64,000 bases of DNA, taken from Prosapia bicincta (lineage: Eukaryota; Arthropoda; Insecta; Hemiptera; Cercopidae). A program made the translations under genes and the position numbers. Positions within the stretch are counted from its first letter, which is position 1. Each line of letters starts with the position of its first letter. The notes under the pieces were generated by a model. The model did no database searches. It was not told where the DNA came from and worked only from the letters and a program-made list of their open reading frames with translations. This document shows positions 1 through 12,492 of this stretch, in pieces. The stretch spans positions 171,709,024 through 171,773,023 of the forward strand of contig JBAIZL010000002.1 in the NCBI GenBank assembly GCA_036971475.1, written 5' to 3'.

Positions 1-1755
1 ATTTTCACTCATATCATACCTAGTAATTGCAAGGAGCCCTAAATGCACCTACCTACGATTCCCCACTCATATCATGCCTAGTAATTGCAGGGAGCAATAA
101 ACGCACCTACCTACGATTCCCCACTCATATCATGCCTAGTAATTTCAGGGAGCCCTAAACGCACCTACCTACGATTCCCCACTCATATCATGCCCAGTAA
201 TTGCAGGGAGCAATAAACGCACCCACCTACGATTTTCACTCATATCATATCTAGTAATTGCAGGGAACCCTAAACGGACCTACCTACGATTTTCACTCAT
301 ATCATACCTAGTGATTCCAGGGAGCCCTAAACGCTCCTACCTACGATTCCCCACTCATATCATGCCTACTAAATGCAGGGAGCAATAAACGCACCTACCT
401 ACGATTCCCCACTCATATCATACCTAGTAATTGCAGGGAGCCCTAACCGCACCTACCTACAATTTTCACTCATATCATACCTAGTAATTGCAAGGAGCCC
501 TAAATGCACCTACCTACGATTCCCCACTCATGTCATGCCTAGTAATTGCAGGGAGCAATAAACGCACCTACCTACGATTCCCCACTTATATCATGCCTAG
601 TAATTTCAGGGAGCCCTAAACGCACCTATCTATGATTCCCCATTCATATCATGCCTAGTAATTGCAGGGAGCAATAAACGCACCTACCTACGATTTTCAC
701 TCATATCATACCTAGTAATTGCAGGGAACCCTAAACGGACCTACCTATGATTTTCTCTCATATCATACCTAGTAATTCCAGGGAGCTCTAAACGGACCTA
801 CCTATCATTTTTTCACTCATATCATACCTAGTAAATGCTGCTAGGCCCTAAATGCACCTTCCTACGATTCTCCACTCATATCATACCTAGTAATTGCAGG
901 GAACCCTAAACGCACCAGCACATGAACTCTCACTCATATCATACCTTGTAATTGCAGCTAGGTCCCTAATGCACTTGCCCATGAGCCCCCACTCATCTCA
1001 TTAACTTGTAATTGCAGCTATGCCCTAATCGCACCTGCCCATGAGTCCCCATTCATCTCATAGCTTGTAATTGCAGCTATGCTCTAAACGCACCTGCCCA
1101 TGAGTCCCCATTCATCTCATAACTTGTAATTGCAGCTATGCCCTAAACGCACCTGCCCATGAGTCCACACTCATCTCTTAACTTGTAATTGCAGCTATGC
1201 CCTAAACGCACCTGCCCATGAGTCCCCACTCATCTCATACCTTGTACTTGCAGCTATGCCCTAAACGCACCTGCTAATGATCCCCCGCTCATCTCGTAAC
1301 TTGTAATTGCAGCTATGCCCTAAACGCACCTGCCCATAAGTAACCACTCATTTCATACCTTGTACTTGTAGCTATGCTCTAAATGCACCTTCCCATGAGT
1401 CCCCACACATCTCATACCTTGTAATTACAGCTTGGCCTTAAACGCACCTGCCCTTGGGCCCCCTCTCATCTCATACCTTGTAATTGCAGCTAGGCCCCTA
1501 CTGCACTTGCCCATAAGTCCCCAACTCATCTCATATTTTGTAAATGCAGATAGGCCCCTAATGCACTTTCCCATGAGTCCCAAACTCATCTCATACCCTG
1601 TAATTGCAGCTAGGCCCTTACTGCACTTGCCCATGGGCCCCCACTCATCTCATAACGTATCTACAGCTAGGCCCTAAACGCCTGAACATGAGCCCCACTC
1701 ATCTTATACCTTATACTTGCAGCTAGGCCCTAAACGTACCTGCCCACGATCCCCT
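1..1755. repeat. Satellite A, 59-60 bp tandem repeat (about 29 copies)
   Basis: Head-to-tail units of 59-60 bp with two subfamilies. Units up to about position 950 carry 'agtaattgcagggagc[aat/cct]aaacgcacc'-type cores. Units from about 950 on carry 'ttgtaattgcagctatgccctaaacgc' cores and diverge more. The array runs to within about 70 bp of the acceptor of the first esterase exon in the window, so it lies in an intron. Short open frames through it are by-products of the repeat, not genes. Confidence 0.95.
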
Positions 1756-1822
1756 AGATTTTGTCTATACTTAAACAATACAATGCTCTTTAATGATAAT
1801 TTATTTGTTATTTTGGTTTTAG

Positions 1823-1973
1823 GTGTGGGATATAGATCCAATCATATCGTTTCGCCCCAGCATCGAACCTGCATCTGATGGGGCCTTCATGACAGCATAT
1901 CCTTCACAATCAGTCTCGTCGGTTCCATTTATAGTTGGAATTATTTCTGGAGAGGGAGGCTTCCGTTTGTCGA
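1823..1973 (+). CDS. Carboxylesterase, internal exon with catalytic Glu
   Basis: First esterase exon in the window. The acceptor is a T-rich tract ending ttttag at 1822 and the donor is gtaaga at 1974. It encodes about 50 residues in the pattern of insect carboxylesterases / juvenile-hormone-esterase relatives: 'SFRPSIEP' (usual form PVVEP), then 'AFMTAYP' and 'VPFIVGIISGEGGF'. The last contains the family's G-x(5)-E-G motif, whose Glu (codon at 1952-1954) is the acid of the Ser-Glu-His triad. The exon ends with one base of a codon (A), which joins the CG opening the next exon to give Thr. Exons with the Ser nucleophile (GESAG) must lie to the left, so the gene is cut by the window edge. Confidence 0.9.
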
Positions 1974-3404
1974 GTAAGAAGTGCTTACGCTGTACATAGC
2001 TAATAACAGGCTGATTTTACATAACATAACCAAAATACTCTTCATATTATATCTTAACTTTTGTTATAATTAGAATTTATTTTTAATGTTATTTATTTAT
2101 CTTACCAATCTAATGTCACACCTTCAGGTTTATAAAGAATTAACAATCTGATAAATTTCAAACATCACTTGCATTTATTTCTTTACACATTATACTAAAA
2201 TTATATAAATATTTGCAGTGAAAGGATTGATATCTTAACTAACACTACAATGATAAAGGTGGACTTTGAGGCTTTAGATTTCTAATAAAATAACATAACA
2301 AAGGTAATAAATTCAGTATTAAAATTTTATAGTTGATCTCGGGTCGCTTATACGGGAACTTTGCTTCATAAATTAGAAATGGTGGAACTAGATTAAATTT
2401 TATAAATGGTAATGAAATTAAATTTGTTCTGAACTAAAATATAGATGTCTGTTAGCTACACTTATATTCAAATAATACTTATTGTTCCGAAGAGTCCCTG
2501 GAATCTTGGCCTCAGTTATCTTCTGCACTTACACTTGACACACAAAAAAAACTTACTTTCTTAACATTTTTAAAAAAACTTTTACGTCGCACTTTTGAAA
2601 TTTTACTTATATAAAAAACTCTTTACGTAATTAAATCAATTTCTCCTTTTACAACACTTCCATCCTAGTCCCCACGAATCCGCCTGCCTTCCTCTGAGAC
2701 TCTCCTCAAACTTTCTTTAACTACCCCGATCTTTTAGTTTTTATTTAAAAATCTAATCTTTCCCACTACCACAATACGTTCTTTGTAAGTTTCCCACAGT
2801 TCTACAATTAGCTTAACCTAACGGTACACGGTTATTTTCCCAGGCTATATCGTCCGCTGGATTTCCCTGTCTTAACCACTTTGGACCCTCTCTATTGTCT
2901 ATGGTTGCGGCACTCAACCTATAGCTTTCCTGGAAAAGGATAGTGGATGGTACCTGCTTTGTCGGCACTTTACAAAACTATTTGTGTCTTTGCTAATCCT
3001 ACAGATAATTATTTTAGCAACTAACTGAATTTACTCTAAAGCCTGGAACTTTATGTTATAATATAAAGCGTAAGATCTGCATACCTCTCCTTTCTAAATA
3101 TCTCCTTTTTAGTGCAAAATATATTATGTATTAAAACACATTGCATACCTAACTCCTTTATTAATCTATAAAGGAGGAGGTGCCATTCAAAAAAGGTTTA
3201 ATCACAAGCCTAGGAATTTTCAATATTAACTAAAAACTGTTCTATGAATATTCAACATTATTAAGCTACAAATAAATTTTTATGTGATTCGTTTTCATTA
3301 AAATAAAAGTTTTTTTTCAAAAATAACTGCTAAACTACATATATTAATTTAGTTATTTAACTTGAAATGTTGAAATAAATTGTATTTAATATGTTTTTAA
3401 ATAG
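1974..3404 (+). other. Esterase intron, no feature recognised
   Basis: AT-rich intron between two phase-matched esterase exons. I see no ORF, array or transposon signature in it. Confidence 0.6.
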
Positions 3405-3607
3405 CGTCAAACATGTTTCCAGGCATTACAAGAAATGGCCTTGAAAAAGGCCTAAAAGAAATGAATGACAAGTTTTATGACGTCATGGATATGTCGTTAT
3501 TTGTTCATGAGAAAACCGAATCCCCCAGAAGTGTGTTGAAAAAGATAAAGAAGTTTTACTTTGGCGACGGAAAAATTAACAAGAGCACATTGCAAGGAGC
3601 AATAAAC
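3405..3607 (+). CDS. Carboxylesterase, internal exon (helical linker)
   Basis: Acceptor 'ttaaatag' ends at 3404 and donor 'gtgagt' starts at 3608. After completing the split Thr codon it reads 67 whole codons in one frame and ends in phase 0 with 'LQGAIN'. The content (charged helical 'GLEKGLKEMNDKFYDV', then 'KIKKFYFGDG') fits the region after the catalytic Glu in insect esterases, where 'i..FYfgd..i' is typical. The ATG at 3413 is internal Met, not a start, since the splice phase joins it to the preceding exon. The last ~19 bases of this exon reappear in satellite A (see findings). Confidence 0.88.
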
Positions 3608-4454
3608 GTGAGTATTTTGGTGTTTATGGAAGCTGAATGAGTTGCCTATGCTTTAGATGTTAAGGGAGGGGTATTTTTGTTATTGTAAAAATGCAACTCG
3701 GCAAATATTTTTTGAAATTCCATTTTAATAGTTTTTGAACTGTGTATTTCAATTTCATAGAAGCCACTTCATTATAGAGAAACATTTAGGTTCTAACTTT
3801 AGTACTGCATTACCTTAATCTGGTGCAACCTGCTGTAGGGGGGTGGGGATGACTGTGTCACAGTTTGGTGTCGCAGGTACTCGATAAGGCCAGTTGGTAC
3901 CTCAAGAATGTCCGATAGGGAGCGCTTAGCACAGTCTCGTCCAAGTGCTTCAGATATACGCGTATAGGAGGCTACATAGGTCTTGTCAGGTATATTTACA
4001 ATAATTATTTTGGTTTATACTCGAACTTATTAAAGTAATACGCTCCGATTCCCTCAGACATAGCTTCTCCCTGAGCACGCACGTCGCTTCACCTCCAGCC
4101 TTACATCTGGAGCTACACATTCATGGTCGCATTGGCCAAATGTACATGTGTAGTACACAATATGTCTTTCCAAGGCGTTTTGAAGAAATGGTTAGGCATT
4201 TGTAAAGCAAAACTTTCTCCATTAAGGGTTTGAATTGTTGGTATAAACGTACCTAGGCATAAATTGAAATAGTATTAGACTAAGTGGCCGTGCCTACTTT
4301 AGCTGGTCTAAATACACACATACAAATGAACGAGTAAAATCTACTCACAAGTGAACGAGTATAAACCTATATTTGTTCTTAAGGAATGAGACCATCCAAA
4401 TATGCAACTCCTCCCTGTGTTTTCTCTTCATAGCGCCTTTACATTTGTTGGTTT
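3608..4454 (+). other. Esterase intron, unique part
   Basis: Non-coding intron sequence leading into the 95 bp satellite; nothing recognised. Confidence 0.5.
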
Positions 4455-7400
4455 GTCTCTTGAAGTGACGTAGTGTGGTACGTAGCGCACTGTTAGACGT
4501 AGAGAGTTCCATGATGGTACTAATACTAGATCAGCACTGAATACACTCACACTCTTGAAGTGACGTAGTGTGGTACGTAGCGCACTGTTAGTCGTAGAGA
4601 GCTCCATGATGGTACTAATACTAGATCAGCACTGAATACACTCACACTCTTGAAGTGACGTAGTGTGGTACGTAGGGCACTGTTACTCGTAGAGAGCTCC
4701 ATGATGATACTAATACTAGATCAGCACTGAATACACTCACACTCTTGAAGTGACGTAGTGTGGTACGTAGCGCACTGTTAGTCGTAGAGAGCTCCATGAT
4801 GGTACTAATACTAGATCAGCACTGAATACACTCACACTCTTGAAGTGACGTAGTGTGGTACGTAGCGCACTGTTAGTCGTAGAGAGCTCCATGATGGTAC
4901 TAACACTAGATCAGCACTGAATACACTCACACTCTTGAAGTGACGTAGTGTGGTACGTAGCGCACTGTTAGTCGTAGAGAGCTCCATGATGGTACTAATA
5001 CTAGATCAGCACTGAATACACTCACACTCTTGAAGTGACGTAGTGTGGTACGTAGCGCACTGTTACTCGTAGAGAGCTCCATGATGGTACTAACACTAGA
5101 TCAGCACTGAATACACTCACACTCTTGAAGTGACGTAGTAAGGTACGTAGCGCACTGTTAGTCGTAGAGAGTTCCATGATGGTACTAATACTAGATCAGC
5201 ACTGAATACACTCACACTCTTGAAGTGACGTAGTGTGGTACGTAGCGCACTGTTAGTGGTAGAGAGCTCCATGATGATACTAATACTAGATCAGCACTGA
5301 ATACATTCACACTCTTGAAGTGACGTAGTAAGGTACGTAGCGCACTGTTAGTCGTAGAGAGTTCCATGATGGTACTAATACTAGATCAGCACTGAATACA
5401 CTCACACTCTTGAAGTGACGTAGTGTGGTACGTAGCGCACTGTTAGTCGTAGAGAGCTCCATGATGGTACTAATACTAGATCAGCACTGAATACACTCAC
5501 ACTCTTGAAGTGACGTAGTGTGGTACGTAGGGCACTGTTACTCGTAGAGAGCTCCATGATGATACTAATACTAGATCAGCACTGAATACACTCACACTCT
5601 TGAAGTGACGTAGTGTGGTACGTAGCGCACTGTTAGTCGTAGAGAGCTCCATGATGGTACTAATACTAGATCAGCACTGAATACACTCACACTCTTGAAG
5701 TGACGTAGTGTGGTACGTAGCGCACTGTTAGTCGTAGAGAGCTCCATGATGGTACTAACACTAGATCAGCACTGAATACACTCACACTCTTGAAGTGACG
5801 TAGTGTGGTACGTAGCGCACTGTTAGTCGTAGAGAGCTCCATGATGGTACTAATACTAGATCAGCTCTGAATACACTCACACTCTTGAAGTGAGGTAGTG
5901 TGGTACGTAGCGCACTGTTAGTCGTAGAGAGTTCAATGATGGTACTAATACTAGATCAGCACTGAATACACTCACACTCTTGAAGTGACGTAGTGTGGTA
6001 CGTAGCGCACTGTTAGTCGTAGAGAGCTCCATGATGATACTAATACTAGATCAGCACTGAATACACTCACACTCTTGAAGTGACGTAGTAAGGTACGTAG
6101 CGCACTGTTAGTCGTAGAGAGTTCCATGATTGTACTAATACTAGATCAGCACTGAATACACTCACACTCTTGAAGTGACGTAGTGTGGTACGTAGCGCAC
6201 TGTTAGTCGTAGAGAGCTCCATGATGATACTAATACTAGATCAGCACTGAATACACTCACACTCTTGAAGTGACGTAGTGTGGGACGTAGCGCACTGTTA
6301 GTCGTAGAGAGCTCCATGATGGTACTAATACTAGATCAGCACTGAATACACTCACACTCTTGAAGTGACGTAGTGTGGTACGTAGCGCACTGTTACTCGT
6401 AGAGAGCTCCATGATGGTACTAATACTAAATCAGCATTGAATACACTCACACTCTTGAAGTGACGTAATGTGGTACGTAGCGCACTGTTACTCGTAGAGA
6501 GCACCATGATGGTACTAACACTAGATCAGCACTGAATACACTTACACTCTTGAAGTGACGTAGTGTGGTACGTAGCGCACTGTTACTCGTAGAGAGCTCC
6601 ATGATGGTACTAATACTAAATCAGCATTGAATACACTCACACTCTTGAAGTGACGTAGTGTGGTACGTAGCGCACTGTTACTCGTAGAGAGCTCCATGAT
6701 GGTACTAATACTAGATCAGCACTGAATACACTCACACTCTTGAAGTGACGTAGTGTGGTACGTAGCGCACTGTTACTCGTAGAGAGCTCCATGATGGTAC
6801 TAATACTAAATCAGCATTGAATACACTCACACTCTTGAAGTGACATAATGTGGTACGTAGCGCACTGTTACTCGTAGAGAGCTCCATGATGGTACTAATA
6901 CTAGATCAGCACTGAATACACTCACACTCTTGAAGTGACGTAGTGTGGTACGTAGCGCACTGTTACTCGTAGAGAGCTCCATGATGGTACTAATACTAGA
7001 TCAGCACTGAATACACTCACACTCTTGAAGTGACGTAGTGTGGGACGTAGCGCACTGTTAGTCGTAGAGAGCTCCATGATGGTACTAATACTAGATCAGC
7101 ACTGAATACACTCACACCCTTGAAGTGACGTAGTGTGGTACGTAGCGCACTGTTACTCGTAGAGAGCTCCATGATGGTACTAATACTAAATCAGCATTGA
7201 ATACACTCACACTCTTGAAGTGACGTAATGTGGTACGTAGCGCACTGTTACTCGTAGAGAGCACCATGATGGTACTAACACTAGATCAGCACTGAATACA
7301 CTCACACTCTTGAAGTGACGTAGTGTGGTACGTAGCGCACTGTTACTCGTAGAGAGCTCCATGATGGTACTAATACTAGATCAGCACTGAATACACTCAC

Positions 7401-7498
7401 ACTCTTGAAGTGACGTAATGTGGTACGTAGCGCCCTGTTACTCGTAGAGAGCTCCATGATGGTACTAATACTAGATCATCACTGAATACACTCACACT
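4455..7498. repeat. Satellite B, 95 bp unit, about 32 copies, higher-order
   Basis: Near-identical 95 bp units starting at 'tcttgaagtgacgtagtg', for example unit starts at 4551 and 4646. Diagnostic variants recur in blocks: 'cgtagggcac' appears at 4671 and 5526, exactly 9 units (855 bp) apart, with the same neighbouring variants. The array has therefore grown by block duplication. Every unit has TGACGTA and TACGTAG. The array lies in the esterase intron before the exon-derived array. Confidence 0.95.
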
Positions 7499-8966
7499 CG
7501 TGTACATATACAATTTTGACTATATATATTAGGTATTAATATTAACGTCCGATTGCTTGCAGATATGCACAGACACATCAATCCTTCACGGAATGGTCAC
7601 ATCTGTCAACCACCACAAAGGTCTGGTGTGCAATACTACTTTGACATCTTATATTAGGTAATAATATTAAGCTCCGATTGCTTGCAGATGTACACAGACG
7701 CAATGTTCCTTCACGGATAGGTCACATCTGTAAACCACCACAAAGGTCGTGTGAACAAATACAACTTTAACTATATAAATTAAGTACTAATATTAAAGTA
7801 CGATTGCTTCCAGATGTACACAGAAACAAAGTTCCATCACAGAAGGGTGACATCTGTCAACCACCTCAAAGGTCTCGTGTACATATACTACTTTGACTAC
7901 TTATATTAGGTAATAATTTTAGGCTCCGGAAGCTTGCAGATGTACACAGATACAATGTTCTTTCACGGAATGGTGATATCTGTCAACTACTACAATGGTC
8001 CCGTGTACATATAATACTTTGAATATATATCAAGTATTGTTTTAAAGTTCCGATTGCTTGCATATGTACACAGCAGCACTTGTTCCTTAACGGAATGGTG
8101 AAATCTGTCAACCACGACAAAGGCCCCGTGTACATATACTACTTTGATTATATAATATATTAAGTATTGATATTAAGGTTCGATTGCTTGCAGATGTACA
8201 CAGACGCAATGCTCCTTAATGGAATGGTCCAATCTGTCAACCACGACAAAGGTCCCGTGTACATATACTACTTTGATTATATATATTAAGTATTGATATT
8301 AAGGTTCGATTGCTTGCGGATGTACACAGACGCAATGCTTCTTAATGGAATGGTCCAATCTGTCAACCACGACAAAGGTCCCGCGTACATATACTACTTT
8401 GAATATATATATATATCAAGTATTGTTTTAAAGTTCCGATTGCTTGCATATGTACACAGCAGCACTTGTTCCTTAACGGAATGGTGAAATTTGTCAACCA
8501 CGACAAAGGTCCCGTGTACATATACTACTTTGATTATATAATATATTAAGTATTGATATTAAGGTTCGATTGCTTGCAGATGTACACAGACGCAATGCTC
8601 CTTAATGGAATGGTCCAATCTGTCAACCACGACAAAGGCCCCGTGTACATATACTACTTTGATTATATATATTAAGTATTGATATTAAGGTTCGATTGCT
8701 TGCAGATGTACACAGACGCAATGCTCCTTAATGGAATGGTCCAATCTGTCAACCACGACAAAGGTCCCGTGTACATATACTACTTTGATTATATATATTA
8801 AGTATTGATATTAAGGTTCGATTGCTTGCAGATGTACACAGACGCAATGCTCCTTAATGGAATGGTCCAATCTGTCAACCACGACAAAGGTCCCGTGTAC
8901 ATATACTACTTTGATTATATATATTAAGTATTGATATTAAGGTTCGATTGCTTGTAGATGTACACG
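7499..8966 (+). repeat. Minisatellite made of esterase splice acceptor + exon start, left part
   Basis: About 12 units of roughly 123 bp. Each unit has the last ~35 bp of the intron before the esterase exon at 12926 ('gattgcttgcag' acceptor) followed by the first ~87 bp of that exon. The reading frame is largely kept (MYTDAM-, then SVNH-KGPVYIYYFDY). The unit then turns into AT-rich intron with an in-frame TAA instead of continuing as exon. Acceptors are near 7561, 7688, 7811, 7936, 8195, 8577, 8703 and 8831; a few are mutated (AT at about 8055 and 8441, GG at about 8317). Units from about 8160 on are almost identical, a sign of recent spread. Confidence 0.93.
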
Positions 8967-11900
8967 GTGCAGCGGAGCGCGCACCGCACCGCCCGCGGGC
9001 CGTCCCGCCCCGCACGTTTTACCGGCGTGCTGCCTCCACCCTTACCCCACCGCAAGCTCAGAATTCTGACAGGGCCTATCCTAGCCAAACTAGGATACTG
9101 TGCAATGACCCGCCAAAATCTGCCAGAGAACAGGTCACTGGACTTTATTATAAAAAACCTAACTTGCTGAAATTTAACCCTTTGGGTTCGTATTTCCCGG
9201 GGAATGAGTTCTTTGAAGGCATCTTTTTGGCGAAATGACCCTTTGGTTTTAGGAGTGTGTAAGAAATCTGTTTTAAATAAAAACACTATTTTGTTGGCAA
9301 GTTAGTAAAAACTACATTTTTATTTTACCCTTAAATTTGAAATTACAGCACATTTTGCAATTTTGTTATTTTAACTAGCTCTTTAAAATATTAGCAATTC
9401 ATTTCTGTTTAGAGAACATTTATTAGAGAAAACTTTATCTTTTCTTTTTTTTATTCTAAAATATACACATTACAATGTCAGTGGTAACTCTTTACTCAGT
9501 TAACCCTCTCTTTTACCCCTTCTATACAAAATTTAAGTAAACTTCTTACTGAATTTATATTAACACCAAAAGTTATAAGAAAAATACTTTTCAGTTATAT
9601 TAACTGAAAAGTGTAATTTAATTATGTTCATTTAACCCTTCAATATTCAAAAACAAATTTGTTTCATTTTTTTAAAATAAAACTGTCTTTATCTTTGACA
9701 ATACCTTTTTCAAACCCTTTGAAATAAACAATCCTTTTATGTGATTTTGCAAATCTTGAACATTTGATTTTAAACTCTTGTACATAAAATTAGACAATGG
9801 AACTTTTAAAACTTAACTTCATCAATAAATAACTTTAACCCTTTTAATTTAAAAACTGATCCTTTGAATAACATAAGTTATATCAATAAACAATTTTATC
9901 CCATTTAAAAAACCATTAAACTTTTGAAAAACATAAGTCATATCACTAAACCATTTTATCCCATTTAAAACACCATTAACCTTTTTGAAAAACATAAGTT
10001 ATATCACTAAACAATCTTATCCCATTTAAAACATCATTAAACTATTTGAAAAACATAAGTTATATCACTAAACAATCTTATCCCATTTAAAACTATTAAT
10101 ATAAAAAAAAAAACAAGTTATACCAACCAACAATTTTTTATACTTCTATAAGTAATTAAACAAGCATATTACATCTTAACTTGAAATTCTTGGTCTAACA
10201 ATTGATTTACTAGACCCACATAATCTTTGCTGAATATTTACTTTTTATTTTTATTGTCTACTTTAAATCAAAGAAATTGTTGTCATTTTAGTTTTGTCCC
10301 CTTTTCTCTATTTCACAACCCTTTTATTTTGATTCCAAATAATTTTGTAAACCCTTAAACCCCTTTCTATTTTAATTAAATCTGATTTATAAATGTTAAT
10401 TAATTTTTCATTAATTAATTTTAATTTATTCCCATTAATTAATTTTAACCCTCTCTCATTTTATTAATTTTAATTTATTTCACAACCCTTTTATTTTAAT
10501 TCTAAATAATTTTGTAAACCCTTAAACCCCTTTATATTTTAATTAAATCTAATATAAAAATGTTAATTAATTTTTCATTAATTAATTTTAATTTATTCCC
10601 AATAATTAATTTTAACCCTTTCTCATTTTATTAATTTTAATTTATTTCACAACCCTTTTATTTTAATTCCAAATAATTTTGTAAACCCTTAAACCCCTTT
10701 ATATTTTAATTAAATCTGATTTATAAATGTTAATTAATTTGTCATTAATTAATTTTAATTTATTCCCATTAATTAATTTTAACCCTTTCTCATTAATTAA
10801 TTTTAATTGCTTATTATGTATTAATTTTAATTAATTCTCATTAATTAACTTTAACTCTTTCTCATTTAATAATTTTACTTGATTATCATTTAATAATTTT
10901 AAATATTTAACGTTGGTCTAAAATACTAAAAAAAAAAGAAACCTTTTCTGTTGAATCATCTGTCTTATTTGACTTCTTTTGCACAAAACTCATAAAAAAC
11001 ACCTGTTTACATTTTATTCATTTATCGCTAATTTTTTATATTTAAAAAGCCTTTAATTTCTACCATTTACTTAATTAATTTCTTTCCAAAACAATTTATA
11101 ACTTTCTCTATTTTAAAAAAAAATTTCCAATTTACTAACAATTTAATTCTATTTCATATTTATAAACTTGTTTGGAGGACTCCTCCATTTTGTGGTGGGA
11201 ATATCCCCCACTAACCACTACCCCTCTAGTTCATGAATTAAACAAAGCCATTCTTTGAAATTCTTTACCTCCAAAAAGAAATTTTATTTGAAATTGAATT
11301 ATTTAAAATGTCAACTTTCCCCAAAAATTGTTCAATATAGAAATTTTAATTTAATGAAAACGAGAGAAATTAACCTGACCTTAAACGCAGGGTTACTCCT
11401 AAATCCTGGTAGATTTTTCTTTCTTCTCCCTCGAGATCGTTTGTTTCTGGGGTGGCCATCTTGGTATGCGAGTGTCACCGGTCTTGACCGATTCCTGCTG
11501 CGAATTCCTTTGTCTACCCTTCCAGTACGTCTCTTCTGCGTTGACGTAGTAGAATTTTATATCCCGATTTTGAAATTTATAAAATTTTGCTCTCCCTTTT
11601 TCAGTTCTTAAGTTCTTATTGTTCAATTATTTATTTAATTATTTATATTTCACTGTTCATATATAAAAGGTTGATTTAAAAATTGACATTTAATTAAATT
11701 TGGATTTCTTCACTGTTCACTGTTTTATATAAATTTTGAAGCACTGTTCTTTATAAATTACTTTACTGACTAATAATTTTTCATATTGTTCACCTCTAAC
11801 ACACACAAACTTCTTAAGAACGCCGCCACATAGATGTTAAACTTTGGAGACCACTTTTGGAGAAGTTACTTCCTCCAAAAGGGTTCCTAACCACACGCGA

Positions 11901-12492
11901 CTACATTTTAGCGACGACCCGTCTCGCGCTTAGCACGTCATTTTCCTCGTCGTCATTTACAGATCACAAATTGAAACAAAGGCTTGTGACCTGGAGCGAC
12001 CAGACCGACGTCCTCCCTCTTTGAAGTCTCGAATAACGCTGTTTATTTTTCCCCGCTGGGCTTTCTCGTTCCCACGAGACGTATCGTACCAGGTTTTGTC
12101 AACCAATGGCGTGGCTTCTAAGATCTACGTCACGACATCATGCGATTTAATCCTCCGCTGGGCTTCCGCTTTCGCACACAAAGCAGGCTCACTCAAAAAT
12201 GATCAAAATATTGTCTGTTTCTTTAATTTGGATTTAACTTTTCTATTTGGCGTTTTCACGAATTTTGGTACAAGGCATCTCCTTTCCCTCTTGACAAGCC
12301 GCGTCTTCTCGAATGTCGATGGTGATTGTAGGAGTATTTTGAGGTTTTCTCTCCTTTCCATGTAATTTACTTGATTTTTAAAATATGCAAAACCCCTTAT
12401 CCCTTCTAATGGCTTTGCTTTCACATTTTCACATTACGAAATTTTAATATTATTGCGACGGTATTTGCTAATCAGAATTCTACCCATCGCAA
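8967..12492 (+). mobile_element. Long non-autonomous DNA transposon, copy 1 (element X)
   Basis: A 3.5 kb block interrupts the exon-derived array. The left end reads (g)TGCAGCGG and the right end, read inward, (t)TGCGATGGG, matching the TGCAACGG ends of a second copy at 22436-25016. ACGG flanks both sides (8964-8967 and 12492-12495). Removing the block and one ACGG restores a perfect array unit, so ACGG is the target duplication. Homologous blocks run in inverted order in copy 2: about 9110-9300 matches 24690-24900, 11160-11230 matches 23740-23810, 12080-12145 matches 22820-22880. The open frames inside (8924-9286, 11255-11611, 12021-12365) are neither conserved nor recognisable. Superfamily unknown. 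Confidence 0.85.
10311..10880. repeat. 167 bp AT-rich tandem repeat inside element X copy 1
   Basis: The landmark 'tttcacaacccttttatttt' recurs at 10311, 10478 and 10645, so the period is 167 bp with about 3.5 copies. Copy 2 of the element lacks this expansion, which explains most of its shorter length (about 2.6 kb against 3.5 kb). Confidence 0.85.

Noticed and set aside
3413..3640. ORF at 3413 as an independent 75-residue gene
   Set aside because: It is an internal esterase exon: the acceptor at 3404 joins the previous exon in phase, and the coding part ends at the donor at 3608.
7551..8930. Array units as alternative cassette exons of the esterase
   Set aside because: The units have acceptors but run into an in-frame TAA and lack a convincing donor, so they cannot be included as normal coding exons. 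Treated as decoy acceptors instead.
8924..9286. GC-rich overlapping ORFs near 9 kb as a gene
   Set aside because: They lie at the end of element X, and the corresponding region of copy 2 does not keep the frames.
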